Of a stretch of 64,000 bases of DNA, positions 1 to 10,284 are shown in pieces. The stretch lies in NCBI GenBank assembly GCA_022605955.1, contig JAKCOZ010000226.1:62001-126000 (forward strand), written 5' to 3'. The stretch is from Rallus limicola. Its lineage: Eukaryota > Chordata > Aves > Gruiformes > Rallidae. The position numbers and the translations under genes were made by a program. The notes beneath the pieces were generated by a model. That model did no database searches, was not told the origin of the DNA, and saw only the letters and a list, made by a program, of their open reading frames with translations. Position 1 is the first letter of the stretch; every line of letters starts with the position of its first letter.

Positions 1-186
1 CCTCGCTTCTTTACTTTGGGAGTTATTGCTGGACGTTTAGCATGATTTGAACTGCAGTCTGCTAGGGCCGAGAAAAGCACCGTAGGAGGTTCCAGGCATG
101 TTCCCTCTTTCCAGGCAAAGGAAAAGGCTGAGAGCCAAAGTGACAGGGTCTGCTCGTGTGTCCTGTTAGGAGGTTTCAGACAAGCT

Positions 187-384
187 ATGCCTTTCAGGCC
201 TAGCTTCTTTACTTTGGGAGTTATTGCTGGACGTTTAGCATGTTTTGAACTGCAGTCTGCTAGGGCCGAGAAAAGCACCGTAGGAGGTTCCAGGCATGTT
301 CCCTCTTTCCAGGCAAAGGAAAAGGCTGAGAGCCAAAGTGACAGGGTCTGCTCGTGTGTCCTGTTAGGAGGTTTCAGACAAGCT
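187..384. repeat. Reference monomer of the satellite (consensus type)
   Basis: This copy matches the consensus and fixes the phase used here: position 1 is the A of atgcctttcaggcct. CpG sites are at monomer positions 46-47 (ggacgttt), 80-81 (gccgag), 93-94 (caccgta) and 167-168 (ctcgtg). The most variable positions are 193 (cagacaagct or cagacgagct), 11 (tttcaggcct or tttcacgcct), 16 (cctagctt, cctcgctt or cctTgctt), 120 (ctctttcc or ctcttccc), 183 (taggaggttt, taggtggttt or tagggggttt) and 179 (gttagg or gtcagg). These positions define the HOR markers used in the other entries. No CENP-B box (core TTCG...CGGG) is visible on either strand of this monomer. Confidence 0.95.
253..314. repeat. 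Internal sub-repeat A of the monomer (recurs in every monomer)
   Basis: Monomer positions about 67-128 contain cagtctgct, then taggaggttccaggca, then ctttccaggc. The same ordered landmarks reappear about 84-89 bp later as sub-repeat B. Over the core that starts at taggagg, roughly 25 of 34 aligned positions agree by eye. This suggests that the 198-bp unit grew from a shorter ancestor by partial duplication. Confidence 0.6.
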
Positions 385-397
385 ATGCCTTTCAGGC
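342..397. repeat. Internal sub-repeat B of the monomer (spans the monomer boundary)
   Basis: The ordered landmarks cagggtctgct, taggaggtttcagaca and cctttcaggc parallel sub-repeat A at 253-314. The alignment needs a few small gaps, so this is an old, diverged duplication. By contrast, copies of the full monomer are about 98-99% alike. Confidence 0.6.
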
Positions 398-780
398 CTA
401 GCTTCTTTACTTTGGGAGTTATTGCTGGACGTTTAGCATGTTTTGAACTGCAGTCTGCTAGGGCCGAGAAAAGCACCGTAGGAGGTTCCAGGCATGTTCC
501 CTCTTTCCAGGCAAAGGAAAAGGCTGAGAGCCAAAGTGACAGGGTCTGCTCGTGTGTCCTGTTAGGAGGTTTCAGACAAGCTATGCCTTTCAGGCCTAGC
601 TTCTTTACTTTGGGAGTTATTGCTGGACGTTTAGCATGTTTTGAACTGCAGTCTGCTAGGGCCGAGAAAAGCACCGTAGGAGGTTCCAGGCATGTTCCCT
701 CTTTCCAGGCAAAGGAAAAGGCTGAGAGCCAAAGTGACAGGGTCTGCTCGTGTGTCCTGTTAGGAGGTTTCAGACGAGCT

Positions 781-2958
781 ATGCCTTTCACGCCTAGCTT
801 CTTTACTTTGGGAGTTATTGCTGGACGTTTAGCATGTTTTGAACTGCAGTCTGCTAGGGCCGAGAAAAGCACCGTAGGAGGTTCCAGGCATGTTCCCTCT
901 TTCCAGGCAAAGGAAAAGGCTGAGAGCCAAAGTGACAGGGTCTGCTCGTGTGTCCTGTTAGGAGGTTTCAGACAAGCTATGCCTTTCAGGCCTAGCTTCT
1001 TTACTTTGGGAGTTATTGCTGGACGTTTAGCATGTTTTGAACTGCAGTCTGCTAGGGCCGAGAAAAGCACCGTAGGAGGTTCCAGGCATGTTCCCTCTTT
1101 CCAGGCAAAGGAAAAGGCTGAGAGCCAAAGTGACAGGGTCTGCTCGTGTGTCCTGTTAGGAGGTTTCAGACAAGCTATGCCTTTCAGGCCTCGCTTCTTT
1201 ACTTTGGGAGTTATTGCTGGACGTTTAGCATGTTTTGAACTGCAGTCTGCTAGGGCCGAGAAAAGCACCGTAGGAGGTTCCAGGCATGTTCCCTCTTCCC
1301 AGGCAAAGGAAAAGGCTGAGAGCCAAAGTGACAGGGTCTGCTCGTGTGTCCTGTTAGGAGGTTTCAGACAAGCTATGCCTTTCAGGCCTAGCTTCTTTAC
1401 TTTGGGAGTTATTGCTGGACGTTTAGCATGTTTTGAACTGCAGTCTGCTAGGGCCGAGAAAAGCACCGTAGGAGGTTCCAGGCATGTTCCCTCTTTCCAG
1501 GCAAAGGAAAAGGCTGAGAGCCAAAGTGACAGGGTCTGCTCGTGTGTCCTGTTAGGAGGTTTCAGACAAGCTATGCCTATCAGGCCTCGCTTCTGTACTT
1601 TGGGAGTTATTGCTGGACGTTTAGCATGTTTTGAACTGCAGTCTGCTAGGGCCGAGAAAAGCACCGTAGGAGGTTCCAGGCATGTTCCCTCTTTCCGGGC
1701 AAAGGAAAAGGCTGAGAGCCAAAGTGACAGGGTCTGCTCGTGTGTCCTGTTAGGAGGTTTCAGACAAGCTATGCCTTTCAGGCCTAGCTTCTTTACTTTG
1801 GGAGTTATTGCTGGACGTTTAGCATGTTTTGAACTGCAGTCTGCTAGGGCCGAGAAAAGCACCGTAGGAGGTTCCAGGCATGTTCCCTCTTTCCAGGCAA
1901 AGGAAAAGGCTGAGAGCCAAAGTGACAGGGTCTGCTCGTGTGTCCTGTTAGGAGGTTTCAGACAAGCTATGCCTTTCAGGCCTAGCTTCTTTACTTTGGG
2001 AGTTATTGCTGGACGTTTAGCATGTTTTGAACTGCAGTCTGCTAGGGCCGAGAAAAGCACCGTAGGAGGTTCCAGGCATGTTCCCTCTTTCCAGGCAAAG
2101 GAAAAGGCTGAGAGCCAAAGTGACAGGGTCTGCTCGTGTGTCCTGTTAGGAGGTTTCAGACAAGCTATGCCTTTCAGGCCTAGCTTCTTTACTTTGGGAG
2201 TTATTGCTGGACGTTTAGCATGTTTTGAACTGCAGTCTGCTAGGGCCGAGAAAAGCACCGTAGGAGGTTCCAGGCATGTTCCCTCTTTCCAGGCAAAGGA
2301 AAAGGCTGAGAGCCAAAGTGACAGGGTCTGCTCGTGTGTCCTGTTAGGAGGTTTCAGACAAGCTATGCCTTTCAGGCCTAGCTTCTTTACTTTGGGAGTT
2401 ATTGCTGGACGTTTAGCATGTTTTGAACTGCAGTCTGCTAGGGCCGAGAAAAGCACCGTAGGAGGTTCCAGGCATGTTCCCTCTTTCCAGGCAAAGGAAA
2501 AGGCTGAGAGCCAAAGTGACAGGGTCTGCTCGTGTGTCCTGTTAGGAGGTTTCAGACAAGCTATGCCTTTCAGGCCTAGCTTCTTTACTTTGGGAGTTAT
2601 TGCTGGACGTTTAGCATGTTTTGAACTGCAGTCTGCTAGGGCCGAGAAAAGCACCGTAGGAGGTTCCAGGCATGTTCCCTCTTTCCAGGCAAAGGAAAAG
2701 GCTGAGAGCCAAAGTGACAGGGTCTGCTCGTGTGTCCTGTTAGGAGGTTTCAGACAAGCTATGCCTTTCAGGCCTAGCTTCTTTACTTTGGGAGTTATTG
2801 CTGGACGTTTAGCATGTTTTGAACTGCAGTCTGCTAGGGCCGAGAAAAGCACCGTAGGAGGTTCCAGGCATGTTCCCTCTTTCCAGGCAAAGGAAAAGGC
2901 TGAGAGCCAAAGTGACAGGGTCTGCTCGTGTGTCCTGTTAGGAGGTTTCAGACAAGCT
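781..2958. repeat. Partial 16-mer-type HOR copy at the left of the window (11 monomers)
   Basis: The order of marked monomers is cgagct plus tttcacgcct at 781, plain at 979, cctcgctt plus ctcttccc at 1177, plain at 1375, then gcctatcagg plus cctcgctt plus tttccgggc at 1573, followed by plain monomers. This is the order seen in the 16-mer HOR domain at 14245-15234. The 1573 monomer carries a private ttctgtac change. The cctcgctt monomer expected six places after 1573 is not seen, so this copy is rearranged downstream. It runs into the 22-mer-type markers at 2959. Confidence 0.75.
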
Positions 2959-3354
2959 ATGCCTTTCAGGCCTAGCTTCTTTACTTTGGGAGTTATTGCT
3001 GGATGTTTAGCATGTTTTGAACTGCAGTCTGCTAGGGCCGAGAAAAGCACCGTAGGAGGTTCCAGGCATGTTCCCTCTTTCCAGGCAAAGGAAAAGGCTG
3101 AGAGCCAAAGTGACAGGGTCTGCTTGTGTGTCCTGTTAGGAGGTTTCAGACAAGCTATGCCTTTCAGGCCTAGCTTCTTTACTTTGGGAGTTATTGCTGG
3201 ACGTTTAGCATGTTTTGAACTGCAGTCTGCTAGGGCCGAGAAAAGCACCGTAGGAGGTTCCAGGCATGTTCCCTCTTTCCAGGCAAAGGAAAAGGCTGAG
3301 AGCCAAAGTGACAGGGTCTGCTCGTGTGTCCTGTTAGGAGGTTTCAGACAAGCT

Positions 3355-3552
3355 ATGCCTTCCAGGCCTAGCTTCTTTACTTTGGGAGATATTGCTGGAC
3401 GTTTAGCATGTTTTGAACTGCAGTCTGCTAGGGCCGAGTAAAGCACCGTAGGAGGTTCCAGGCATGTTCCCTCTTTCCAGGCAAAGGAAAAGGCTGAGAG
3501 CCAAAGTGACAGGGTCTGCTCGTGTGTCCTGTTAGGAGGTTTCAGACGAGCT
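3355..3552. repeat. Marker monomer with TAA and three linked changes, copy 1
   Basis: This monomer combines ccttccagg near its start, gggagatatt, gccgagtaaagc (TAA at 3439-3441) and a following cagacgagct. The same combination recurs only at 7711-7908 and 24737-24934, so it is a strong tag for the 22-mer-type HOR. The TAA interrupts the otherwise open plus-strand frame. Confidence 0.9.
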
Positions 3553-6500
3553 ATGCCTTTCAGGCCTAGCTTCTTTACTTTGGGAGTTATTGCTGGACGT
3601 TTAGCATGTTTTGAACTGCAGTCTGCTAGGGCCGAGAAAAGCACCGTAGGAGGTTCCAGGCATGTTCCCTCTTTCCAGGCAAAGGAAAAGGCTGAGAGCC
3701 AAAGTGACAGGGTCTGCTCGTGTGTCCTGTTAGGTGGTTTCAGGCAAGCTATGCCTTTCAGGCCTAGCTTCTTTACTTTGGGAGTTATTGCTGGACGTTT
3801 AGCATGTTTTGAACTGCAGTCTGCTAGGGCCGAGAAAAGCACCGTAGGAGGTTCCAGGCATGTTCCCTCTTTCCAGGCAAAGGAAAAGGCTGAGAGCCAA
3901 AGTGACAGTGTCTGCTCGTGTGTCCTGTTAGGAGGTTTCAGACAAGCTATGCCTTTCAGGCCTAGCTTCTTTACTTTGGGAGTTATTGCTGGACGTTTAG
4001 CATGTTTTGAACTGCAGTCTGCTAGGGCCGAGAAAAGCACCGTAGGAGGTTCCAGGCATGTTCCCTCTTTCCAGGCAAAGGAAAAGGCTGAGAGCCAAAG
4101 TGACAGGGTCTGCTCGTGTGTCCTGTTAGGAGGTTTCAGACAAGCTATGCCTTTCAGGCCTAGCTTCTTTACTTTGGGAGTTATTGCTGGACGTTTAGCA
4201 TGTTTTGAACTGCAGTCTGCTAGGGCCGAGAAAAGCACCGTAGGAGGTTCCAGGCATGTTCCCTCTTTCCAGGCAAAGGAAAAGGCTGAGAGCCAAAGTG
4301 ACAGGGTCTGCTCGTGTGTCCTGTTAGGAGGTTTCAGACAAGCTATGCCTTTCAGGCCTCGCTTCTTTACTTTGGGAGTTATTGCTGGACGTTTAGCATG
4401 TTTTGAACTGCAGTCTGCTAGGGCCGAGAAAAGCACCGTAGGAGGTTCCAGGCATGTTCCCTCTTTCCAGGCAAAGGAAAAGGCTGAGAGCCAAAGTGAC
4501 AGGGTCTGCTCGTGTGTCCTGTTAGGAGGTTTCAGACAAGCTATGCCTTTCAGGCCTAGCTTCTTTACTTTGGGAGTTATTGCTGGACGTTTAGCATGTT
4601 TTGAACTGCAGTCTGCTAGGGCCGAGAAAAGCACCGTAGGAGGTTCCAGGCATGTTCCCTCTTTCCAGGCAAAGGAAAAGGCTGAGAGCCAAAGTGACAG
4701 GGTCTGCTCGTGTGTCCTGTTAGGAGGTTTCAGACAAGCTATGCCTTTCAGGCCTAGATTCTTTACTTTGGGAGTTATTGCTGGACGTTTAGCATGTTTT
4801 GAACTGCAGTCTGCTAGGGCCGAGAAAAGCACCGTAGGAGGTTCCAGGCATGTTCCCTCTTTCCAGGCAAAGGAAAAGGCTGAGAGCCAAAGTGACAGGG
4901 TCTGCTCGTGTGTCCTGTTAGGAGGTTTCAGACGAGCTATGCCTTTCACGCCTAGCTTCTTTACTTTGGGAGTTATTGCTGGACGTTTAGCATGTTTTGA
5001 ACTGCAGTCTGCTAGGGCCGAGAAAAGCACCATAGGAGGTTCCAGGCATGTTCCCTCTTTCCAGGCAAAGGAAAAGGCTGAGAGCCAAAGTGACAGGGTC
5101 TGCTCGTGTGTCCTGTTAGGAGGTTTCAGACAAGCTATGCCTTTCAGGCCTAGCTTCTTTACTTTGGGAGTTATTGCTGGACGTTTAGCATGTTTTGAAC
5201 TGCAGTCTGCTAGGGCCGAGAAAAGCACCGTAGGAGGTTCCAGGCATGTTCCCTCTTTCCAGGCAAAGGAAAAGGCTGAGAGCCAAAGTGACAGGGTCTG
5301 CTCATGTGTCCTGTTAGGAGGTTTCAGACAAGCTATGCCTTTCAGGCCTAGCTTCTTTACTTTGGGAGTTATTGCTGGACGTTTAGCATGTTTTGAACTG
5401 CAGTCTGCTAGGGCCGAGAAAAGCACCGTAGGAGGTTCCAGGCATGTTCCCTCTTCCCAGGCAAAGGAAAAGGCTGAGAGCCAAAGTGACAGGGTCTGCT
5501 CGTGTGTCCTGTTAGGAGGTTTCAGACAAGCTATGCCTTTCAGGCCTAGCTTCTTTACTTTGGGAGTTATTGCTGGACGTTTAGCATGTTTTGAACTGCA
5601 GTCTGCTAGGGCCGAGAAAAGCACCGTAGGAGGTTCCAGGCATGTTCCCTCTTTCCAGGCAAAGGAAAAGGCTGAGAGCCAAAGTGACAGGGTCTGCTCG
5701 TGTGTCCTGTTAGGAGGTTTCAGACGAGCTATGCCTTTCAGGCCTAGCTTCTTTACTTTGGGAGTTATTGCTGGACGTTTAGCATGTTTTGAACTGCAGT
5801 CTGCTAGGGCCGAGAAAAGCACCGTAGGAGGTTCCAGGCATGTTCCCTCTTTCCAGGCAAAGGAAAAGGCTGAGAGCCAAAGTGACAGGGTCTGCTCGTG
5901 TGTCCTGTTAGGTGGTTTCAGACAAGCTATGCCTTTCAGGCCTAGCTTCTTTACTTTGGGAGTTATTGCTGGACGTTTAGCATGTTTTGAACTGCAGTCT
6001 GCTAGGGCCGAGAAAAGCACCGTAGGAGGTTCCAGGCATGTTCCCTCTTTCCAGGCAAAGGAAAAGGCTGAGAGCCAAAGTGACAGGGTCTGCTCGTGTG
6101 TCCTGTTAGGAGGTTTCAGACAAGCTATGCCTTTCAGGCCTAGCTTCTTTACTTTGGGAGTTATTGCTGGACGTTTAGCATGTTTTGAACTGCAGTCTGC
6201 TAGGGCCGAGAAAAGCACCGTAGGAGGTTCCAGGCATGTTCCCTCTTTCCAGGCAAAGGAAAAGGCTGAGAGCCAAAGTGACAGGGTCTGCTCGTGTGTC
6301 CTGTTAGGAGGTTTCAGACAAGCTATGCCTTTCAGGCCTAGCTTCTTTACTTTGGGAGTTATTGCTGGACGTTTAGCATGTTTTGAACTGCAGTCTGCTA
6401 GGGCCGAGAAAAGCACCGTAGGAGGTTCCAGGCATGTTCCCTCTTTCCAGGCAAAGGAAAAGGCTGAGAGCCAAAGTGACAGGGTCTGCTCGTGTGTCCT

Positions 6501-7908
6501 GTTAGGAGGTTTCAGACAAGCAATGCCTTTCAGGCCTCGCTTCTTTACTTTGGGAGTTATTGCTGGACGTTTAGCATGTTTTGAACTGCAGTCTGCTAGG
6601 GCCGAGAAAAGCACCGTAGGAGGTTCCAGGCATGTTCCCTCTTTCCAGGCAAAGGAAAAGGCTGAGAGCCAAAGTGACAGGGTCTGCTCGTGTGTCCTGT
6701 TAGGAGGTTTCAGACAAGCTATGCCTTTCAGGCCTAGCTTCTTTACTTTGGGAGTTATTGCTGGACGTTTAGCATGTTTTGAACTGCAGTCTGCTAGGGC
6801 CGAGAAAAGCACCGTAGGAGGTTCCAGGCATGTTCCCTCTTTCCAGGCAAAGGAAAAGGCTGAGAGCCAAAGTGACAGGGTCTGCTCGTGTGTCCTCTTA
6901 GGAGGTTTCAGACAAGCTATGCCTTTCAGGCCTAGCTTCTTTACTTTGGGAGTTATTGCTGGACGTTTAGCATGTTTTGAACTGCAGTCTGCTAGGGCCG
7001 AGAAAAGCACCGTAGGAGGTTCCAGGCATGTTCCCTCTTTCCAGGCAAAGGAAAAGGCTGAGAGCCAAAGTGACAGGGTCTGCTCGTGTGTCCTGTTAGG
7101 AGGTTTCAGACAAGCTATGCCTTTCAGGCCTAGCTTCTTTACTTTGGGAGTTATTGCTGGACGTTTAGCATGTTTTGAACTGCAGTCTGCTAGGGCCGAG
7201 AAAAGCACCGTAGGAGGTTCCAGGCATGTTCCCTCTTTCCAGGCAAAGGAAAAGGCTGAGAGCCAAAGTGACAGGGTCTGCTCGTGTGTCCTGTTAGGAG
7301 GTTTCAGACAAGCTATGCCTTTCAGGCCTAGCTTCTTTACTTTGGGAGTTATTGCTGGATGTTTAGCATGTTTTGAACTGCAGTCTGCTAGGGCCGAGAA
7401 AAGCACCGTAGGAGGTTCCAGGCATGTTCCCTCTTTCCAGGCAAAGGAAAAGGCTGAGAGCCAAAGTGACAGGGTCTGCTCGTGTGTCCTGTTAGGAGGT
7501 TTCAGACAAGCTATGCCTTTCAGGCCTAGCTTCTTTACTTTGGGAGTTATTGCTGGACGTTTAGCATGTTTTGAACTGCAGTCTGCTAGGGCCGAGAAAA
7601 GCACCGTAGGAGGTTCCAGGCATGTTCCCTCTTTCCAGGCAAAGGAAAAGGCTGAGAGCCAAAGTGACAGGGTCTGCTCGTGTGTCCTGTTAGGAGGTTT
7701 CAGACAAGCTATGCCTTCCAGGCCTAGCTTCTTTACTTTGGGAGATATTGCTGGACGTTTAGCATGTTTTGAACTGCAGTCTGCTAGGGCCGAGTAAAGC
7801 ACCGTAGGAGGTTCCAGGCATGTTCCCTCTTTCCAGGCAAAGGAAAAGGCTGAGAGCCAAAGTGACAGGGTCTGCTCGTGTGTCCTGTTAGGAGGTTTCA
7901 GACGAGCT
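3553..7908. repeat. 22-monomer higher-order repeat unit (4356 bp)
   Basis: The unit lies between the ends of TAA-marked monomers, which are exactly 22 x 198 bp apart. The ggatgttt monomers at 2959 and 7315 show the same 4356-bp spacing. Internal order is: taggtggttt after the first monomer, gacagtgtctg in the second, cctcgctt at 4345, cgagct plus tttcacgcct at 4939, ctcttccc at 5335, cgagct after 5533, taggtggttt after 5731, cctcgctt at 6523, tcctcttagg near 6891, ggatgttt at 7315, TAA monomer at 7711. The first ten monomers match those at 7909 onward. Confidence 0.85.
7711..7908. repeat. Marker monomer with TAA and three linked changes, copy 2
   Basis: It carries the same ccttccagg, gggagatatt and gccgagtaaagc changes as 3355-3552, 22 monomers later. 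TAA is at 7795-7797. It closes the 22-mer unit that begins at 3553. Confidence 0.9.
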
Positions 7909-9888
7909 ATGCCTTTCAGGCCTAGCTTCTTTACTTTGGGAGTTATTGCTGGACGTTTAGCATGTTTTGAACTGCAGTCTGCTAGGGCCGAGAAAAGCAC
8001 CGTAGGAGGTTCCAGGCATGTTCCCTCTTTCCAGGCAAAGGAAAAGGCTGAGAGCCAAAGTGACAGGGTCTGCTCGTGTGTCCTGTTAGGTGGTTTCAGA
8101 CAAGCTATGCCTTTCAGGCCTAGCTTCTTTACTTTGGGAGTTATTGCTGGACGTTTAGCATGTTTTGAACTGCAGTCTGCTAGGGCCGAGAAAAGCACCG
8201 TAGGAGGTTCCAGGCATGTTCCCTCTTTCCAGGCAAAGGAAAAGGCTGAGAGCCAAAGTGACAGTGTCTGCTCGTGTGTCCTGTTAGGAGGTTTCAGACA
8301 AGCTATGCCTTTCAGGCCTTGCTTCTTTACTTTGGGAGTTATTGCTGGACGTTTAGCATGTTTTGAACTGCAGTCTGCTAGGGCCGAGAAAAGCACCGTA
8401 GGAGGTTCCAGGCATGTTCCCTCTTTCCAGGCAAAGGAAAAGGCTGAGAGCCAAAGTGACAGGGTCTGCTCGTGTGTCCTGTTAGGAGGTTTCAGACAAG
8501 CTATGCCTTTCAGGCCTAGCTTCTTTACTTTGGGAGTTATTGCTGGACGTTTAGCATGTTTTGAACTGCAGTCTGCTAGGGCCGAGAAAAGCACCGTAGG
8601 AGGTTCCAGGCATGTTCCCTCTTTCCAGGCAAAGGAAAAGGCTGAGAGCCAAAGTGACAGGGTCTGCTCGTGTGTCCTGTTAGGAGGTTTCAGACAAGCT
8701 ATGCCTTTCAGGCCTCGCTTCTTTACTTTGGGAGTTATTGCTGGACGTTTAGCATGTTTTGAACTGCAGTCTGCTAGGGCCGAGAAAAGCACCGTAGGAG
8801 GTTCCAGGCATGTTCCCTCTTTCCAGGCAAAGGAAAAGGCTGAGAGCCAAAGTGACAGGGTCTGCTCGTGTGTCCTGTTAGGAGGTTTCAGACAAGCTAT
8901 GCCTTTCAGGCCTAGCTTCTTTACTTTGGGAGTTATTGCTGGACGTTTAGCATGTTTTGAACTGCAGTCTGCTAGGGCCGAGAAAAGCACCGTAGGAGGT
9001 TCCAGGCATGTTCCCTCTTTCCAGGCAAAGGAAAAGGCTGAGAGCCAAAGTGACAGGGTCTGCTCGTGTGTCCTGTTAGGAGGTTTCAGACAAGCTATGC
9101 CTTTCAGGCCTAGCTTCTTTACTTTGGGAGTTATTGCTGGACGTTTAGCATGTTTTGAACTGCAGTCTGCTAGGGCCGAGAAAAGCACCGTAGGAGGTTC
9201 CAGGCATGTTCCCTCTTTCCAGGCAAAGGAAAAGGCTGAGAGCCAAAGTGACAGGGTCTGCTCGTGTGTCCTGTTAGGAGGTTTCAGACGAGCTATGCCT
9301 TTCACGCCTAGCTTCTTTACTTTGGGAGTTATTGCTGGACGTTTAGCATGTTTTGAACTGCAGTCTGCTAGGGCCGAGAAAAGCACCGTAGGAGGTTCCA
9401 GGCATGTTCCCTCTTTCCAGGCAAAGGAAAAGGCTGAGAGCCAAAGTGACAGGGTCTGCTCGTGTGTCCTGTTAGGAGGTTTCAGACAAGCTATGCCTTT
9501 CAGGCCTAGCTTCTTTACTTTGGGAGTTATTGCTGGACGTTTAGCATGTTTTGAACTGCAGTCTGCTAGGGCCGAGAAAAGCACCGTAGGAGGTTCCAGG
9601 CATGTTCCCTCTTTCCAGGCAAAGGAAAAGGCTGAGAGCCAAAGTGACAGGGTCTGCTCGTGTGTCCTGTTAGGAGGTTTCAGACAAGCTATGCCTTTCA
9701 GGCCTCGCTTCTTTACTTTGGGAGTTATTGCTGGACGTTTAGCATGTTTTGAACTGCAGTCTGCTAGGGCCGAGAAAAGCACCGTAGGAGGTTCCAGGCA
9801 TGTTCCCTCTTTCCAGGCAAAGGAAAAGGCTGAGAGCCAAAGTGACAGGGTCTGCTCGTGTGTCCTGTTAGGAGGTTTCAGACAAGCT
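7909..9888. repeat. Start of a third 22-mer-type copy (10 monomers), merging into the 16-mer domain
   Basis: The taggtggttt change after the first monomer, gacagtgtctg in the second, cctcgctt at 8701 and tttcacgcct at 9295 fall at the same offsets as in 3553-5532. Differences are a cctTgctt change at 8320 and cctcgctt at 9691, where the earlier copy has ctcttccc. After about 9.9 kb the order of variants becomes that of the 16-mer domain, so a recombination junction lies nearby. Confidence 0.75.
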
Positions 9889-10284
9889 ATGCCTTTCAGG
9901 CCTAGCTTCTTTACTTTGGGAGTTATTGCTGGACGTTTAGCATGTTTTGAACTGCAGTCTGCTAGGGCCGAGAAAAGCACCGTAGGAGGTTCCAGGCATG
10001 TTCCCTCTTTCCAGGCAAAGGAAAAGGCTGAGAGCCAAAGTGACAGGGTCTGCTCGTGTGTCCTGTTAGGAGGTTTCAGACAAGCTATGCCTTTCAGGCC
10101 TAGCTTCTTTACTTTGGGAGTTATTGCTGGACGTTTAGCATGTTTTGAACTGCAGTCTGCTAGGGCCGAGAAAAGCACCGTAGGAGGTTCCAGGCATGTT
10201 CCCTCTTTCCAGGCAAAGGAAAAGGCTGAGAGCCAAAGTGACAGGGTCTGCTCGTGTGTCCTGTTAGGAGGTTTCAGACGAGCT

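Noticed and set aside
281..297. aggaggtt followed by ATG, resembling a bacterial ribosome binding site, in every monomer
   Set aside because: It is part of the satellite consensus and of its internal sub-repeat. The array architecture is eukaryotic, where this motif has no such role.
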